Shown here piece by piece: positions 1 to 9,000 of a stretch of DNA of 64,000 bases. The notes under the pieces were generated by a model that was not told the DNA's origin, did not search any database, and saw only the letters and a list, made by a program, of their open reading frames with translations. The position numbers and the translations under genes are program-made. Origin of the DNA: JAUWKC01 sp035527845 (GTDB lineage Bacteria > Planctomycetota > Phycisphaerae > Sedimentisphaerales > Anaerobacaceae); the NCBI GenBank assembly GCA_035527845.1, contig DATKZT010000005.1, forward strand, positions 1 to 64,000, written 5' to 3'. Within the stretch, counting starts at the first letter, position 1. Each line of letters opens with the position of its first letter.

Positions 1-918
1 CCCGAGTACGGTCCGGCGGCCGATTTCAGCGGAAACTGCATCGTTGATATTGCCGACGTGGGAATAATGGGCGAGCAGTGGCTCAGGCGTGACGTGAATT
101 TCGCTGATGACTTGGGCATTGAGGTCCAGCAGCCTCTTGACACCAACCTTGTTGGTCACTGGAAGCTGGATGAGGGCAGCGGCACTTTTGCCGAGGATTC
201 GAGCGTCAATGACTATCACGGGACATTGGAGATGACCAACGAGGGCGGTTATTCCTGGGCGTCCGGACGCATCGGCAACGCCGTGGAGTTCAGAGGCGGC
301 AGAGTCTACGTGGAGGATGGCGGAAGCACGCCTAAACTCAGGCCTGTGAATCAGGTGAGCGTATGTGCCTGGATATACATCCGCGACCGCATGAGCAGCG
401 CTCGCTGCGTGGTCAAAGGAAATAACGACCACGAGTCTTATGAGCTGGAGATTGACGACGTTGACACGTTTATTTTCCAGTTCCGGGACGGCAACCACCC
501 CGGCCACACAAGGTACGATGTTAACGGCACCGTCTGGGCCAATGACTGGATTCATGTAGCCGGGACGTACGATGGTTCAACTATGGCGTGTTACGTGAAT
601 GGTGAGCTTGAAAACTCCAAGGAAATTGATAACCCCTACGGGCTGTCGCAGGATCCGAATTATGGGCTGTCGATAGGCAACAAGGCGAGGGGCGATGCGA
701 ACGACACACCGTTTGAAGGCGCCATAGATGACGTTCGCGTGTACGATTATGGTCTGTCACAGGCGGAGGTCGCGTGGCTTGCCACCGAAGGGACAGGAGT
801 TTTCCTGCTGACGTCGCCGGTCAATCTCGTAAGCGGCGATGAACCCGAGATGATCAACCTGAGGGACTTCGCCAGACTTATGGAAAGCTGGCTGGAGGAA
901 AAACTCTGGCCGCAATAA
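1..918 (+). CDS. Secreted LamG-domain protein with dockerin-like segments, 5' end outside window
   Basis: The frame is open from base 1, so the gene starts upstream of the window; the GTG at 58 is not a credible start. The first residues (ADFSGNCIVDIADVGIMG, then EQWL) look like half of a dockerin-like calcium loop common in Phycisphaerae surface proteins. A LamG/concanavalin-like domain follows (LVGHWKLDEGSG, VSVCAWIYIR, WIHVAGTYDG, IDDVRVYDYGLS). The end (EMINLRDFARLMESWL) is a second dockerin-like tail. The LamG fold usually binds glycans, and the tail probably anchors or assembles the protein outside the cell. The catalytic partner, if any, lies upstream. The gene closes with a strong terminator at 955-988. 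LamG is confident; the dockerin role is inferred. Confidence 0.8.
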   Translation, partial: PEYGPAADFSGNCIVDIADVGIMGEQWLRRDVNFADDLGIEVQQPLDTNLVGHWKLDEGSGTFAEDSSVNDYHGTLEMTNEGGYSWASGRIGNAVEFRGGRVYVEDGGSTPKLRPVNQVSVCAWIYIRDRMSSARCVVKGNNDHESYELEIDDVDTFIFQFRDGNHPGHTRYDVNGTVWANDWIHVAGTYDGSTMACYVNGELENSKEIDNPYGLSQDPNYGLSIGNKARGDANDTPFEGAIDDVRVYDYGLSQAEVAWLATEGTGVFLLTSPVNLVSGDEPEMINLRDFARLMESWLEEKLWPQ

Positions 919-954
919 TCGCTTGCTTTGATTTGCTTCCTTTGCAACAAACTC

Positions 955-988
955 GGGGCCTATACCGCAGTATAGGCCCCGCTTTTTT
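955..988 (+). terminator. Rho-independent terminator of the LamG gene
   Basis: Perfect 11-bp stem GGGGCCTATAC / GTATAGGCCCC with loop CGCA, followed by GC and six T residues. It lies 36 bp after the stop codon. The rest of the gap up to 1199 shows no gene. Confidence 0.9.
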
Positions 989-1199
989 GCCATGATGACC
1001 GCCCGCGACCTCAAGTGGGACCGCGCAGTAGGTTATCGAGGACCCTGGGGCAAACCGGCTCATAAGCCGGGCTGTCGGGGTACTGTGAACATACGGGGTG
1101 TGGTCCACAGTACCACAACAAAGCATTTTTCAAACCAGAAGTCGAAAGTTAGAATAGGTGGCCATCGTGTAACGACAAAATCTGGTAGGAGAATCAGAA

Positions 1200-2738
1200 A
1201 TGTTTCAGCGAAGACACATTTTGCGAATGCTCGTCTTGGTGGCGGCTGGGGCGTCGCCGCTGTTCGGTGAGAAGTTCGAGCCTTCGTGGCAATCTTTGCA
1301 GCAGTACGAATGCCCCCAATGGTTTCGCGACGCCAAGCTGGGCATTTTCATTTGCTGGAATGCATATACCGTCCCCGCTCAGGGCGACTGGTACGCACGG
1401 CACATGTACATAGAGGGACACCGTCAGTACAAGTATCATCTGGAGCATTACGGACACCCATCAAAATTCGGCTACAAGGACATAATTCCGTTGTGGCAGG
1501 GCGAGAAGTTCGATCCGGATGAGCTGGTCGGCCTCTTTAAGCAGGCCGGCGCCAAATACATTGTCCCCATGGCCATGCACCACGACAATTTCGACCTTTG
1601 GGATTCGAAGTATCAGAGGTGGAACTCAGTCAATATGGGACCGCATAAAGACATCATCGGCATGTGGAGGCGGGCCACCCTCAAGCAGGGTCTGCGCTTC
1701 GGTGTAACCACGCACCTGGCGCGCAGCTATTGCTGGTTCCAGACGAGCCACGGGGCCGACAAGGAAGGACCATTCAAGGGCATTCCGTATGACGGCCGCG
1801 ACCCCAACTATAGCGACCTTTATCACGAAACGCACGGCGACACCACAAAACGTTACCCGATCAATCCATCCGAAGCCTGGAAGCAGACCTGGTACAATCG
1901 AATAAAGGACCTTGTGGACCAGCACAAACCGGATCTGCTTTACTTTGACGGCGGCGTCCCCTTCGGGAAAGTCGGTCTTGACATGGCGGCCTATTACTAC
2001 AACCAGAATATGCTATGGCACGGCGGAAAGCTCGAGGCGGTCTTGAACCTCAAGAACTGGCCCGATGGCAGTCACGGCGAATACCGCGAAGGCATGTGTG
2101 TCCAGGACCTCGAACGCGGCCTGCTCAGTGACATCCGCGAGCTGCCCTGGCAGAACGACACCTCCATCGGGGACTGGTTCTGGACCGACCCTCCACACTA
2201 CCGCTCCGTTGATTCTATTATCGATATGCTCATCGATATCGTGAGCAAGAACGGCAATCTGCTGCTCAATGTCCCCCCGAAGGCGGATGGCACGCTTGAC
2301 GACGAAGCCGTTGATATCCTGCGAAAGATGGGACAGTGGATGGATGTCAACGGCGAAGCCATATACGGCACACGCCCCTGGATTCGCTTTGGCGAAGGCC
2401 CAACGGCAGTCAAGGAAGGAGGGCATTTCACCGACGGCAGGATTACATTCACCGCGCAGGATATCCGTTTTACAACAAGAGGCGATGTTCTGTATGCGAT
2501 AGTACTCGACTGGCCCAAAGATGGACGGTTGACAATCACATCGTTGAGCACCGACTGCGAGAAAGTCGGCGCCGTCAAGTCGGTTTCTGTATTAGGCTGC
2601 GAAGGCCGGCCACAATGGCGGCAGGAGCGCGAGGAACTCCAGTTGAAGTGGAGGCAAGACCACAATGGATTGACGCTGGAACTGCCCTCCCGGAGATCCT
2701 GCGATTACGCCTACCCGTTCAGAATCGAGTTCAAATGA
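1200..2738 (+). CDS. Alpha-L-fucosidase, GH29 family, secreted
   Basis: 512 aa. It hydrolyses terminal alpha-L-fucose from glycans by the GH29 retaining mechanism. A signal peptide covers roughly residues 1-23 (RRHILRMLVLVAAGASPLFG). GH29 landmarks are WFRDAKLGIFICWN (about 41-54), the MAMHHDNFDLWDS histidine segment (HHD at 127-129) and DLLYFDGG, whose Asp250 sits where the GH29 nucleophile is expected. The C-terminal 120 residues form the beta-sandwich typical of the family (RFTTRGDVLYAIVLDWP). An AGGAG ribosome site at 1187-1191 fixes the ATG at 1200. Its neighbours are secreted carbohydrate-binding-like proteins, which fits use of fucosylated or sulfated polysaccharide. The acid/base residue cannot be assigned by eye. 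Family assignment is firm; the natural substrate is not known. Confidence 0.92.
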   Translation: MFQRRHILRMLVLVAAGASPLFGEKFEPSWQSLQQYECPQWFRDAKLGIFICWNAYTVPAQGDWYARHMYIEGHRQYKYHLEHYGHPSKFGYKDIIPLWQGEKFDPDELVGLFKQAGAKYIVPMAMHHDNFDLWDSKYQRWNSVNMGPHKDIIGMWRRATLKQGLRFGVTTHLARSYCWFQTSHGADKEGPFKGIPYDGRDPNYSDLYHETHGDTTKRYPINPSEAWKQTWYNRIKDLVDQHKPDLLYFDGGVPFGKVGLDMAAYYYNQNMLWHGGKLEAVLNLKNWPDGSHGEYREGMCVQDLERGLLSDIRELPWQNDTSIGDWFWTDPPHYRSVDSIIDMLIDIVSKNGNLLLNVPPKADGTLDDEAVDILRKMGQWMDVNGEAIYGTRPWIRFGEGPTAVKEGGHFTDGRITFTAQDIRFTTRGDVLYAIVLDWPKDGRLTITSLSTDCEKVGAVKSVSVLGCEGRPQWRQEREELQLKWRQDHNGLTLELPSRRSCDYAYPFRIEFK

Positions 2739-3089
2739 GAGACGCTCAACCTTTAGCCGGTCTCGTATTCAAGGCTTACGTGCTAATAGCTCGCTTTTGT
2801 CATAAAGAGCACGACCCACAGGCACGACAGGGCCCCACGGAAACATTTTCTCGCCGCTGCCGCGTGTTTCGGAACCCTGGAATCAGCACAGATGGAAACG
2901 TGTTGTGATTTCATGCCGGATTTGGTACTCTGTCACCTTCGCAAGGCTCGGGCGGTTACTGAGTCGTGTGTGTGGGGAATTTCGATTCTGCGAACATATC
3001 CCCCGGGCAAATTTGATTTGCCGAGATGAAATTGTATTCCGGCAGTTGGATGCTGTACGCATCTTTTGGCTTTTTTAAGGAGATTTGAC
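2739..3089 (+). other. Intergenic gap, no gene seen
   Basis: 351 bp between the fucosidase and the next secreted protein. No tRNA-like sequence, convincing hairpin terminator or supported reading frame was seen. The only clear signal is the AAGGAGA ribosome site at 3077-3083 belonging to the next gene. Confidence 0.5.
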
Positions 3090-5147
3090 ATGCGTTGTAA
3101 ACTGATTCTTGTAGCTGTCACTTCTGTAATGTTGTTGGGCGCAGGCGCCCGGCAGGCGCGTTGCAGGGAGTCCTATGAAGTATTGAAAGTGGACTTCGGC
3201 TGTCCGCGAAACGACAACACTTTCAAGCCCGGCTGGATCCATTGGCGGCTGCCCGGCGGCTGCGATGGAGATGCGCAGGCTTCTTCGGTATTCTGGAACG
3301 TGGACGAGACCCGCATAAACCTCGAACTTAGCACCACGGGCGACAGCGGCATGGGCAACCTCAGAGCAGGACCCGGCGACCAGATTGCAAACACCTATTA
3401 CACGGAGGCCCGTGACATCGGGCGGATGCTGCGCGACTGCTGTACGGAACGAGAGACCTCCATTGCTATTAGCATCGAGCTGACCATGAGCGGTCCGGGC
3501 CTGTCGCCCGGCGAATACATCCTCTACAGCTATCACAACCTCAGCCGGGACCGCGGCAACTTCGAAAACATGTTCGCAATAACCGCCTCCGGCCGCGGAG
3601 TGACACAGCTGGCGCCTGTCTGTGATGTCCCCATCCAGCACACGCGAAAGGACGACGAACTAAAACCATCCGAGATTCGGTTTCGGACCGACGGCTCGGG
3701 GCCGGTGACGATAACTTACCATGCCAGCCAGACGAGCGCGGTGCTCAACGCCTTTGAGATTCGTTCCCTGGAGCCCACGAAGCTGGCCCGCGACCCGTTT
3801 CCCCCGGATGGCGCAACCGACATTCCGCCGGATATAACCGTTAGTTGGACGCCGGGGGCCGACTCGGCCGGCAACGTCCTTTACATCGGACGAGACGTTA
3901 AAGAGACAATAAGAGATACCATCGATGACAGCGAGACACGAGTCATTGATGCAAACTCTTACCGCCCGAAGAATCTCAAGATGGGCGAAACCCATTACTG
4001 GCGCGTGGACCAGGTCGATAAGAACAACCCCGACAAGTTCGTCCACGGACGAATCTGGAAATTCACCGTTCTTGATGGAAAGGCCCATAAGCCTTACCCG
4101 CTCGACACGGCAATCAATGTCCCCTCCGATGTAACCCTCAAATGGTCTGCGGGCTACCACGCCAGGACGCATAAGGTGTGTTTCGGCAAGACTCCTCTCG
4201 ACACCTACTTTTACGCCGAGCCCGTTTATGAAGGCCCGGAGACCAGCTTCAAGCCCCCGCGGCTGGACAAGGCCACAACTTATTACTGGCGTGTGGATGA
4301 GGTTAACGGCGACACGACCGTCATGGGCGACGCCTGGAGCTTTATCACCGACGGAACTCTCATGCTTCAGGTGGATTTGGCCATTCCGAAGTGGGGCAGC
4401 AGCGAGCCGATACCGGAAACCGCCAAGCCCGGCTGGACAATCTGGGCCGACCGCCGCTGGGCGGATATGTACAGCCACGACGGCGCCACACTGGAGAACG
4501 CCGGCGGCACGCCCATCGACATTCGCCTTACAATCGGAAACGATGGAATGGGGGCACTCAAGGCCAAGGGAATGAGAATGTACTCCATGGCAGGCGAAGG
4601 ACCGCCCTCGGGAGAGCCTGATGGCGACCCCATCTGCAACACCTTTTATCAATCTGCGGACTGGGCCTCTCACAGCGGCGAGTCACTCGAGTGGGGCAAC
4701 ACCCTTCTGCTTTTCAGCGACATACCTGCCGGCGAGTACGAGCTATACAGCTACCACAACTGCTTCTATCACTGTGACAGGTACGAGACAAGCTGCCTGG
4801 GAACGATCAAGTACCGGGGGTTCTTTATGGCCGACGCGCCCGAGCAGGGACCTCTGCCGGTGATAACAGCACTATCACTTCCGCCAAAGCCCCTGCCCGG
4901 CTATGAAAGCTGGTCAATGCCGGCGGGTACCGGCAAAGGCGTCACCGCCGTTAAGAACGCATACAACGTGCACTGCCAGCATGTCGACCGTGATGCGGAA
5001 CTTTCGCCCTCGGTAGTGCAGTTCCGTACCGACGGCTCGCCGGTGCTGGTGGTATATGAGGCGCCGAAACTCTATATCGACTACCGCGATTACCCCGGCG
5101 GCAGGGCCGTTCTAAACGCCTTCAGACTTATACGCGTAAGACCATGA
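3090..5147 (+). CDS. Secreted modular protein: two copies of an unnamed beta domain flanking FN3-like modules
   Basis: 685 aa from the ATG at 3090, which is preceded by AAGGAGA; an upstream in-frame TTG at 3066 has no such site. A signal peptide is visible (LILVAVTSVMLLGAGARQARC). Residues about 30-225 and 435-685 are two copies of one module. Shared landmarks are vDfg/vDla near the start, KPGW, GxDGMG/DSGMG, NTYY/NTFY, a (L)YSYHN core, and an ending FRTDGS-P-Y-A-LNAFxxxR. Between them lie two FN3-like modules (about 230-330 and 335-430), each with the Phycisphaerae signature P-DVTLKWSAG...TTYYWRVDEVNG. No catalytic motif was seen; a glycan-binding or surface role is inferred. It has no recognisable anchor. 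Confidence 0.75.
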   Translation: MRCKLILVAVTSVMLLGAGARQARCRESYEVLKVDFGCPRNDNTFKPGWIHWRLPGGCDGDAQASSVFWNVDETRINLELSTTGDSGMGNLRAGPGDQIANTYYTEARDIGRMLRDCCTERETSIAISIELTMSGPGLSPGEYILYSYHNLSRDRGNFENMFAITASGRGVTQLAPVCDVPIQHTRKDDELKPSEIRFRTDGSGPVTITYHASQTSAVLNAFEIRSLEPTKLARDPFPPDGATDIPPDITVSWTPGADSAGNVLYIGRDVKETIRDTIDDSETRVIDANSYRPKNLKMGETHYWRVDQVDKNNPDKFVHGRIWKFTVLDGKAHKPYPLDTAINVPSDVTLKWSAGYHARTHKVCFGKTPLDTYFYAEPVYEGPETSFKPPRLDKATTYYWRVDEVNGDTTVMGDAWSFITDGTLMLQVDLAIPKWGSSEPIPETAKPGWTIWADRRWADMYSHDGATLENAGGTPIDIRLTIGNDGMGALKAKGMRMYSMAGEGPPSGEPDGDPICNTFYQSADWASHSGESLEWGNTLLLFSDIPAGEYELYSYHNCFYHCDRYETSCLGTIKYRGFFMADAPEQGPLPVITALSLPPKPLPGYESWSMPAGTGKGVTAVKNAYNVHCQHVDRDAELSPSVVQFRTDGSPVLVVYEAPKLYIDYRDYPGGRAVLNAFRLIRVRP

Positions 5148-6065
5148 CATTCAGCAGGGATGGATGGGTTATTATCGGCCTTTGCTGACACGCCTGTTGT
5201 CCGGATCGGATCAGCAAACGACCCGCGATGGCGAGCGCAAGAGCGTGTTCGGTGCTCTCTGTATTTGCCTTATTCCAATTGAGCAGGCCCGATAGCAAAG
5301 CAAATCCGCCTGGATCCACGAAATTTTTTTTCGCGTGGCTTCTTTCTCGGCGCTAAGGTCTCGCAGGTAAGAGAGCAGAGGTCGAGGCGGTCGTATGTTC
5401 TTGCTTTCAAACAGGATAGAATTCCTTCCAGGCGCGGTATGCTTACCTCAACGGTGCGTCCAAATTGTCCGTTTGTGATATGTTAGAGGAGACTCTGAGT
5501 CAAAATCTTCAAAAAAAAGTCGAATTCACAATCAACATTCGGCCTTTCGGGTTCGCCATACTTATTGAAAGGGCTGATAGTGGCAGCTTCCTTAAGTCTA
5601 AGGAGTCTTGGTTATTAGAAGTAGGGCCGAGTCGGAAGATTTCTAACTTCTTTCCAATGAAACTGGTAAGGCAGGCGCACAGGCGCAACACGGCAGCTTG
5701 CAGGTGGGCTATGTTCACTTCGCACATGCCCTGTGTCGTTCTTTCAGGGTGTGAGGCGCAAGAATACCGGCCTGCAACCCGATGTGATGCCGGCGACCTA
5801 TGACGTGGAGAGTCTTCTTGACGACGTGCTGGACTATGGCGCCGGAGGTAAATCGGGCCTCGCGATGGTGCAAGCGAGTGTAGCGTACGCACGCGACGTT
5901 CGGGTTTCTGCGCCTGTATATATATATGAAACAGAACCGAAACCGTGGCTTTAAGGAGGACAGGGAAAGGAGGTGACAAGGGGAAAAAAGCTCCATGCAA
6001 ATCTTATGGAGAAATGGAGAAGTTATGATTCTTGCAACACTTAACACCAATTTAGGAGATTCCTT
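5148..6065 (+). other. 918-bp intergenic region without a supported gene
   Basis: Short overlapping open frames occur on both strands (for example 5465-5803 plus and 5715-6050 minus), but none has a ribosome site plus a recognisable protein, and their composition looks like broken coding sequence. A TATATATATATG run lies near 5918. Two strong Shine-Dalgarno-like strings follow, AAGGAGGA at 5953-5960 and AAAGGAGGTGA at 5966-5976, with no start codon at useful spacing. The real site for the next gene is TTAGGAGAT just before 6066. A degraded mobile element or gene remnant is possible but not shown. Confidence 0.4.
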
Positions 6066-9000
6066 ATGTGTAAGAACAGTAGGACGTTAACTAAAGTAAA
6101 ACTTACCTTAGTCGCTGTCGTCTTTCTTGTTGGGTTGGTCACAGCTCAGGTACAGGCGGTTGATTTGTTCAGCGACGGCTTCGAGAGCGGCAACTTTACG
6201 GCCGGCGGCTGGACCATACAGAACAGCAACGCCAGCGTCAACACAAGGTCTGTCTATTCGGGCACTTATGGCGCCGAAGCAGCCATGACCACCTGGATAG
6301 AAAAGGCTTTAAGCACCGTTGGCTATGAAACCATTCACGTCAAGTACTATCGTCAGACCAAAGGTTTCGACTCCGGCGAGTACCTGTATGTCGAATGGTT
6401 CAACGGCTCGACCTGGAGTCCACTCGAAACGGTTCAGTCTGGGAGCTACACTCAAGGGCTACAGGATAAACTCTGCGGAGCCGCAGCCAATGACAACGCA
6501 AACTTCAAGATAAGGTTCCGCACCAACGCCAACAAGGTCAACGAGTATGCTTTTATCGACGATGTGGTGATCTCCGGTACGAGCACCGTGGTTGATACCG
6601 ACCCGCCGACGCCGAATCCGGCGACCTTTGCTTCGCCGCCGGCTGCGGTCAGCGACAGCGAGATTACGATGACAGCCACGACCGGCAGCGATGCGAGCCC
6701 GCCGGTGGAGTATTACTTTGATGAGACATCCGGCAATCCGGGCGGCTCCGACAGCGGCTGGACCACAAACCCGGTTTACAACGATACCGGCTTGAGCCCC
6801 AGCACCCAGTACACCTACACGGTGCAGATGCGAGACAGCCTGCTCAACACGGGCACGGCCTCGGCGCCGGCCAGCGCGACTACTCCGGATAATACACCGC
6901 CGAGCCCGGACCCGATGACGTGGGCCACGCCGCCGTATTCGACGGGCACTACTTCGATAGCAATGGTTGCGACTACGGCGACCGATGTAAGCGGCGTCGA
7001 ATATTACTTCCAGTGCACATCGGGCGGCGGCAACGACAGCGGCTGGCAGGACAGCACCAGCTATGAGGACACGGGCCTCAGTCCGAGCACTCAGTATTGC
7101 TATAGCGTTCAGGCGCGGGACAAGAGTCCCAACCAGAACGCCACCGCTTCATCGAGCGCGCAGTGTGCAACAACCGACACGCCTCCGGATACTACGCCTC
7201 CGACGCCGGACCCGATGACGTGGGCGACGCCGCCGTATTCGACGGGCACTACTTCGATAGCGATGGTTGCCACCACGGCGAGCGACGTAAGCGGCGTGGA
7301 GTACTACTTCACGTGCACCTCCGGCGGCGGTAACGACAGCGGCTGGCAGGACAGCACCAACTATGAGGACACTGGTCTCAGCCCGAGCACTCAGTATTGC
7401 TATAGTGTTCAGGCGCGGGACAAGAGTCCCAACCAGAACGCGACGGCTTCGTCAACCGCACAGTGTGCAACAACGGACACGCTGCCGGATACTACGCCTC
7501 CGACGCCGGACCCGATGACGTGGACGACGGCGCCTTATTCGACGGGGACTACTTCAATAGCGATGGTCGCCTCAACAGCCACCGACGAAAGCGGCGTCGA
7601 GTACTACTTCACATGCACCTCAGGCGGCGGTAACGACAGCGGATGGCAGGACAGCACCAGCTATGAGGACACGGGCCTCAGCCCGAGCACTCAGTATTGC
7701 TATAGCGTTCAGGCGCGGGACAAGAGTCCCAACCAGAACGCCACCGCGTCGTCAACCGCAGACTGTGCCACCACCGATTCTCAGCCGGCTCCCGCAGCGA
7801 TATTAGCAGATGCGGGCGGTTGTGGTCCGCTGCAGTCGGGATGGATAAGTCTCGCTGCCTGTGGAACTTATACCAATGTCGGCGGCACTGGTATCAATGT
7901 GACGCTGGCGACCGGCAATCCGAGCGCCTGCGTCTGTAGAAATCCCGGCGGGACAGGAACCCTGGCGGATGTGGAAGCCGACCTGCTCTTTGCCGACAAC
8001 GAGAATACCACTCCGAACGCTGACTTCATTCTGACGCTGAGCAACCTGACAAACGGAGCAAATTATCAGGTGCTCAGCTACCATAACCGTTCGGACGAAG
8101 GCGTCACTACCATTCCCAACGTGACGGTTACGGGCGCCACAAACGTTACCAAGCCCAGCAGTATTGTTCAGGACCATCCCATTATGGACAATCCTGCAGA
8201 AATCACGTTTACTGCCGGCAGCGGTGACGTAGTGATCCGTTACGAGGCCCCGAGCGGCGGGTGCCCCGGCTGCCAGGTTTTCTTCAACGGATTCGAGCTG
8301 TATTCTCTGGGTACGACCGTCGGATTCGAGACAGCCGCCTCGGGAGGTCTGGAGACCGTTACTCCGGCGCTTATCAGTGTGGTTGTCAGCAACGCTGACC
8401 CTGCAGAAACGTACACGGTTGACTATGCGGCTACCGGCGGAACGGCCATCGGCGGCGGCGTGGACTATACGCTCGAACCCAACACGCTCGTCTTCAATCC
8501 CGGCCAGACGCAAAAGGATATCAGCATCGACATCGTTGACGACGGCACCGGCGAGCCCGATGAGACCATTATCGTGACGCTCTCCAATGTTACCGGCCTT
8601 GATGCCACGCTGGGAACCTCCGAGCACACGTACACGATTTCGGACTACCAGCCCGATGTGGCATTTAACGCCGCTTCGAGCAACGGCGCCGAGAGTGTTA
8701 CGCCCGCGAACATCGCGGTAAGCCTGACGCTCTCCACTCCCGACACCGTAACCGTTGATTACGCTGTAACCGGCGGCACGGCCATCGGCGGCGGCGTTGA
8801 CTATACCTTGCTCGGAAGCGGCACCCTGACTTTCGATCCGTATGTCACCACCCAGAACATCAGCCTTGACATAGTCGATGACACCGAAGGTGAAGAGAAT
8901 GAGACCGTCATACTGACGCTGTCCAACCCCGTGAACGCAACTCTCGGCGCCATCACCAGCCACACGTACACCATCATTGACAACGAAGCAGGGCGAAACT

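Noticed and set aside
5953..5976. Two near-perfect Shine-Dalgarno strings, AAGGAGGA and AAAGGAGGTGA
   Set aside because: No start codon lies at usable distance and the downstream gene has its own site at 6052-6058; a similar AGGAGGTGAC near 10686 also lacks a start codon, so they are not evidence for genes.
5715..6050. Minus-strand frame of 111 aa in the 5148-6065 gap
   Set aside because: No ribosome site and no recognisable domain; overlapping frames on both strands are equally open. A decayed element is possible but cannot be supported.
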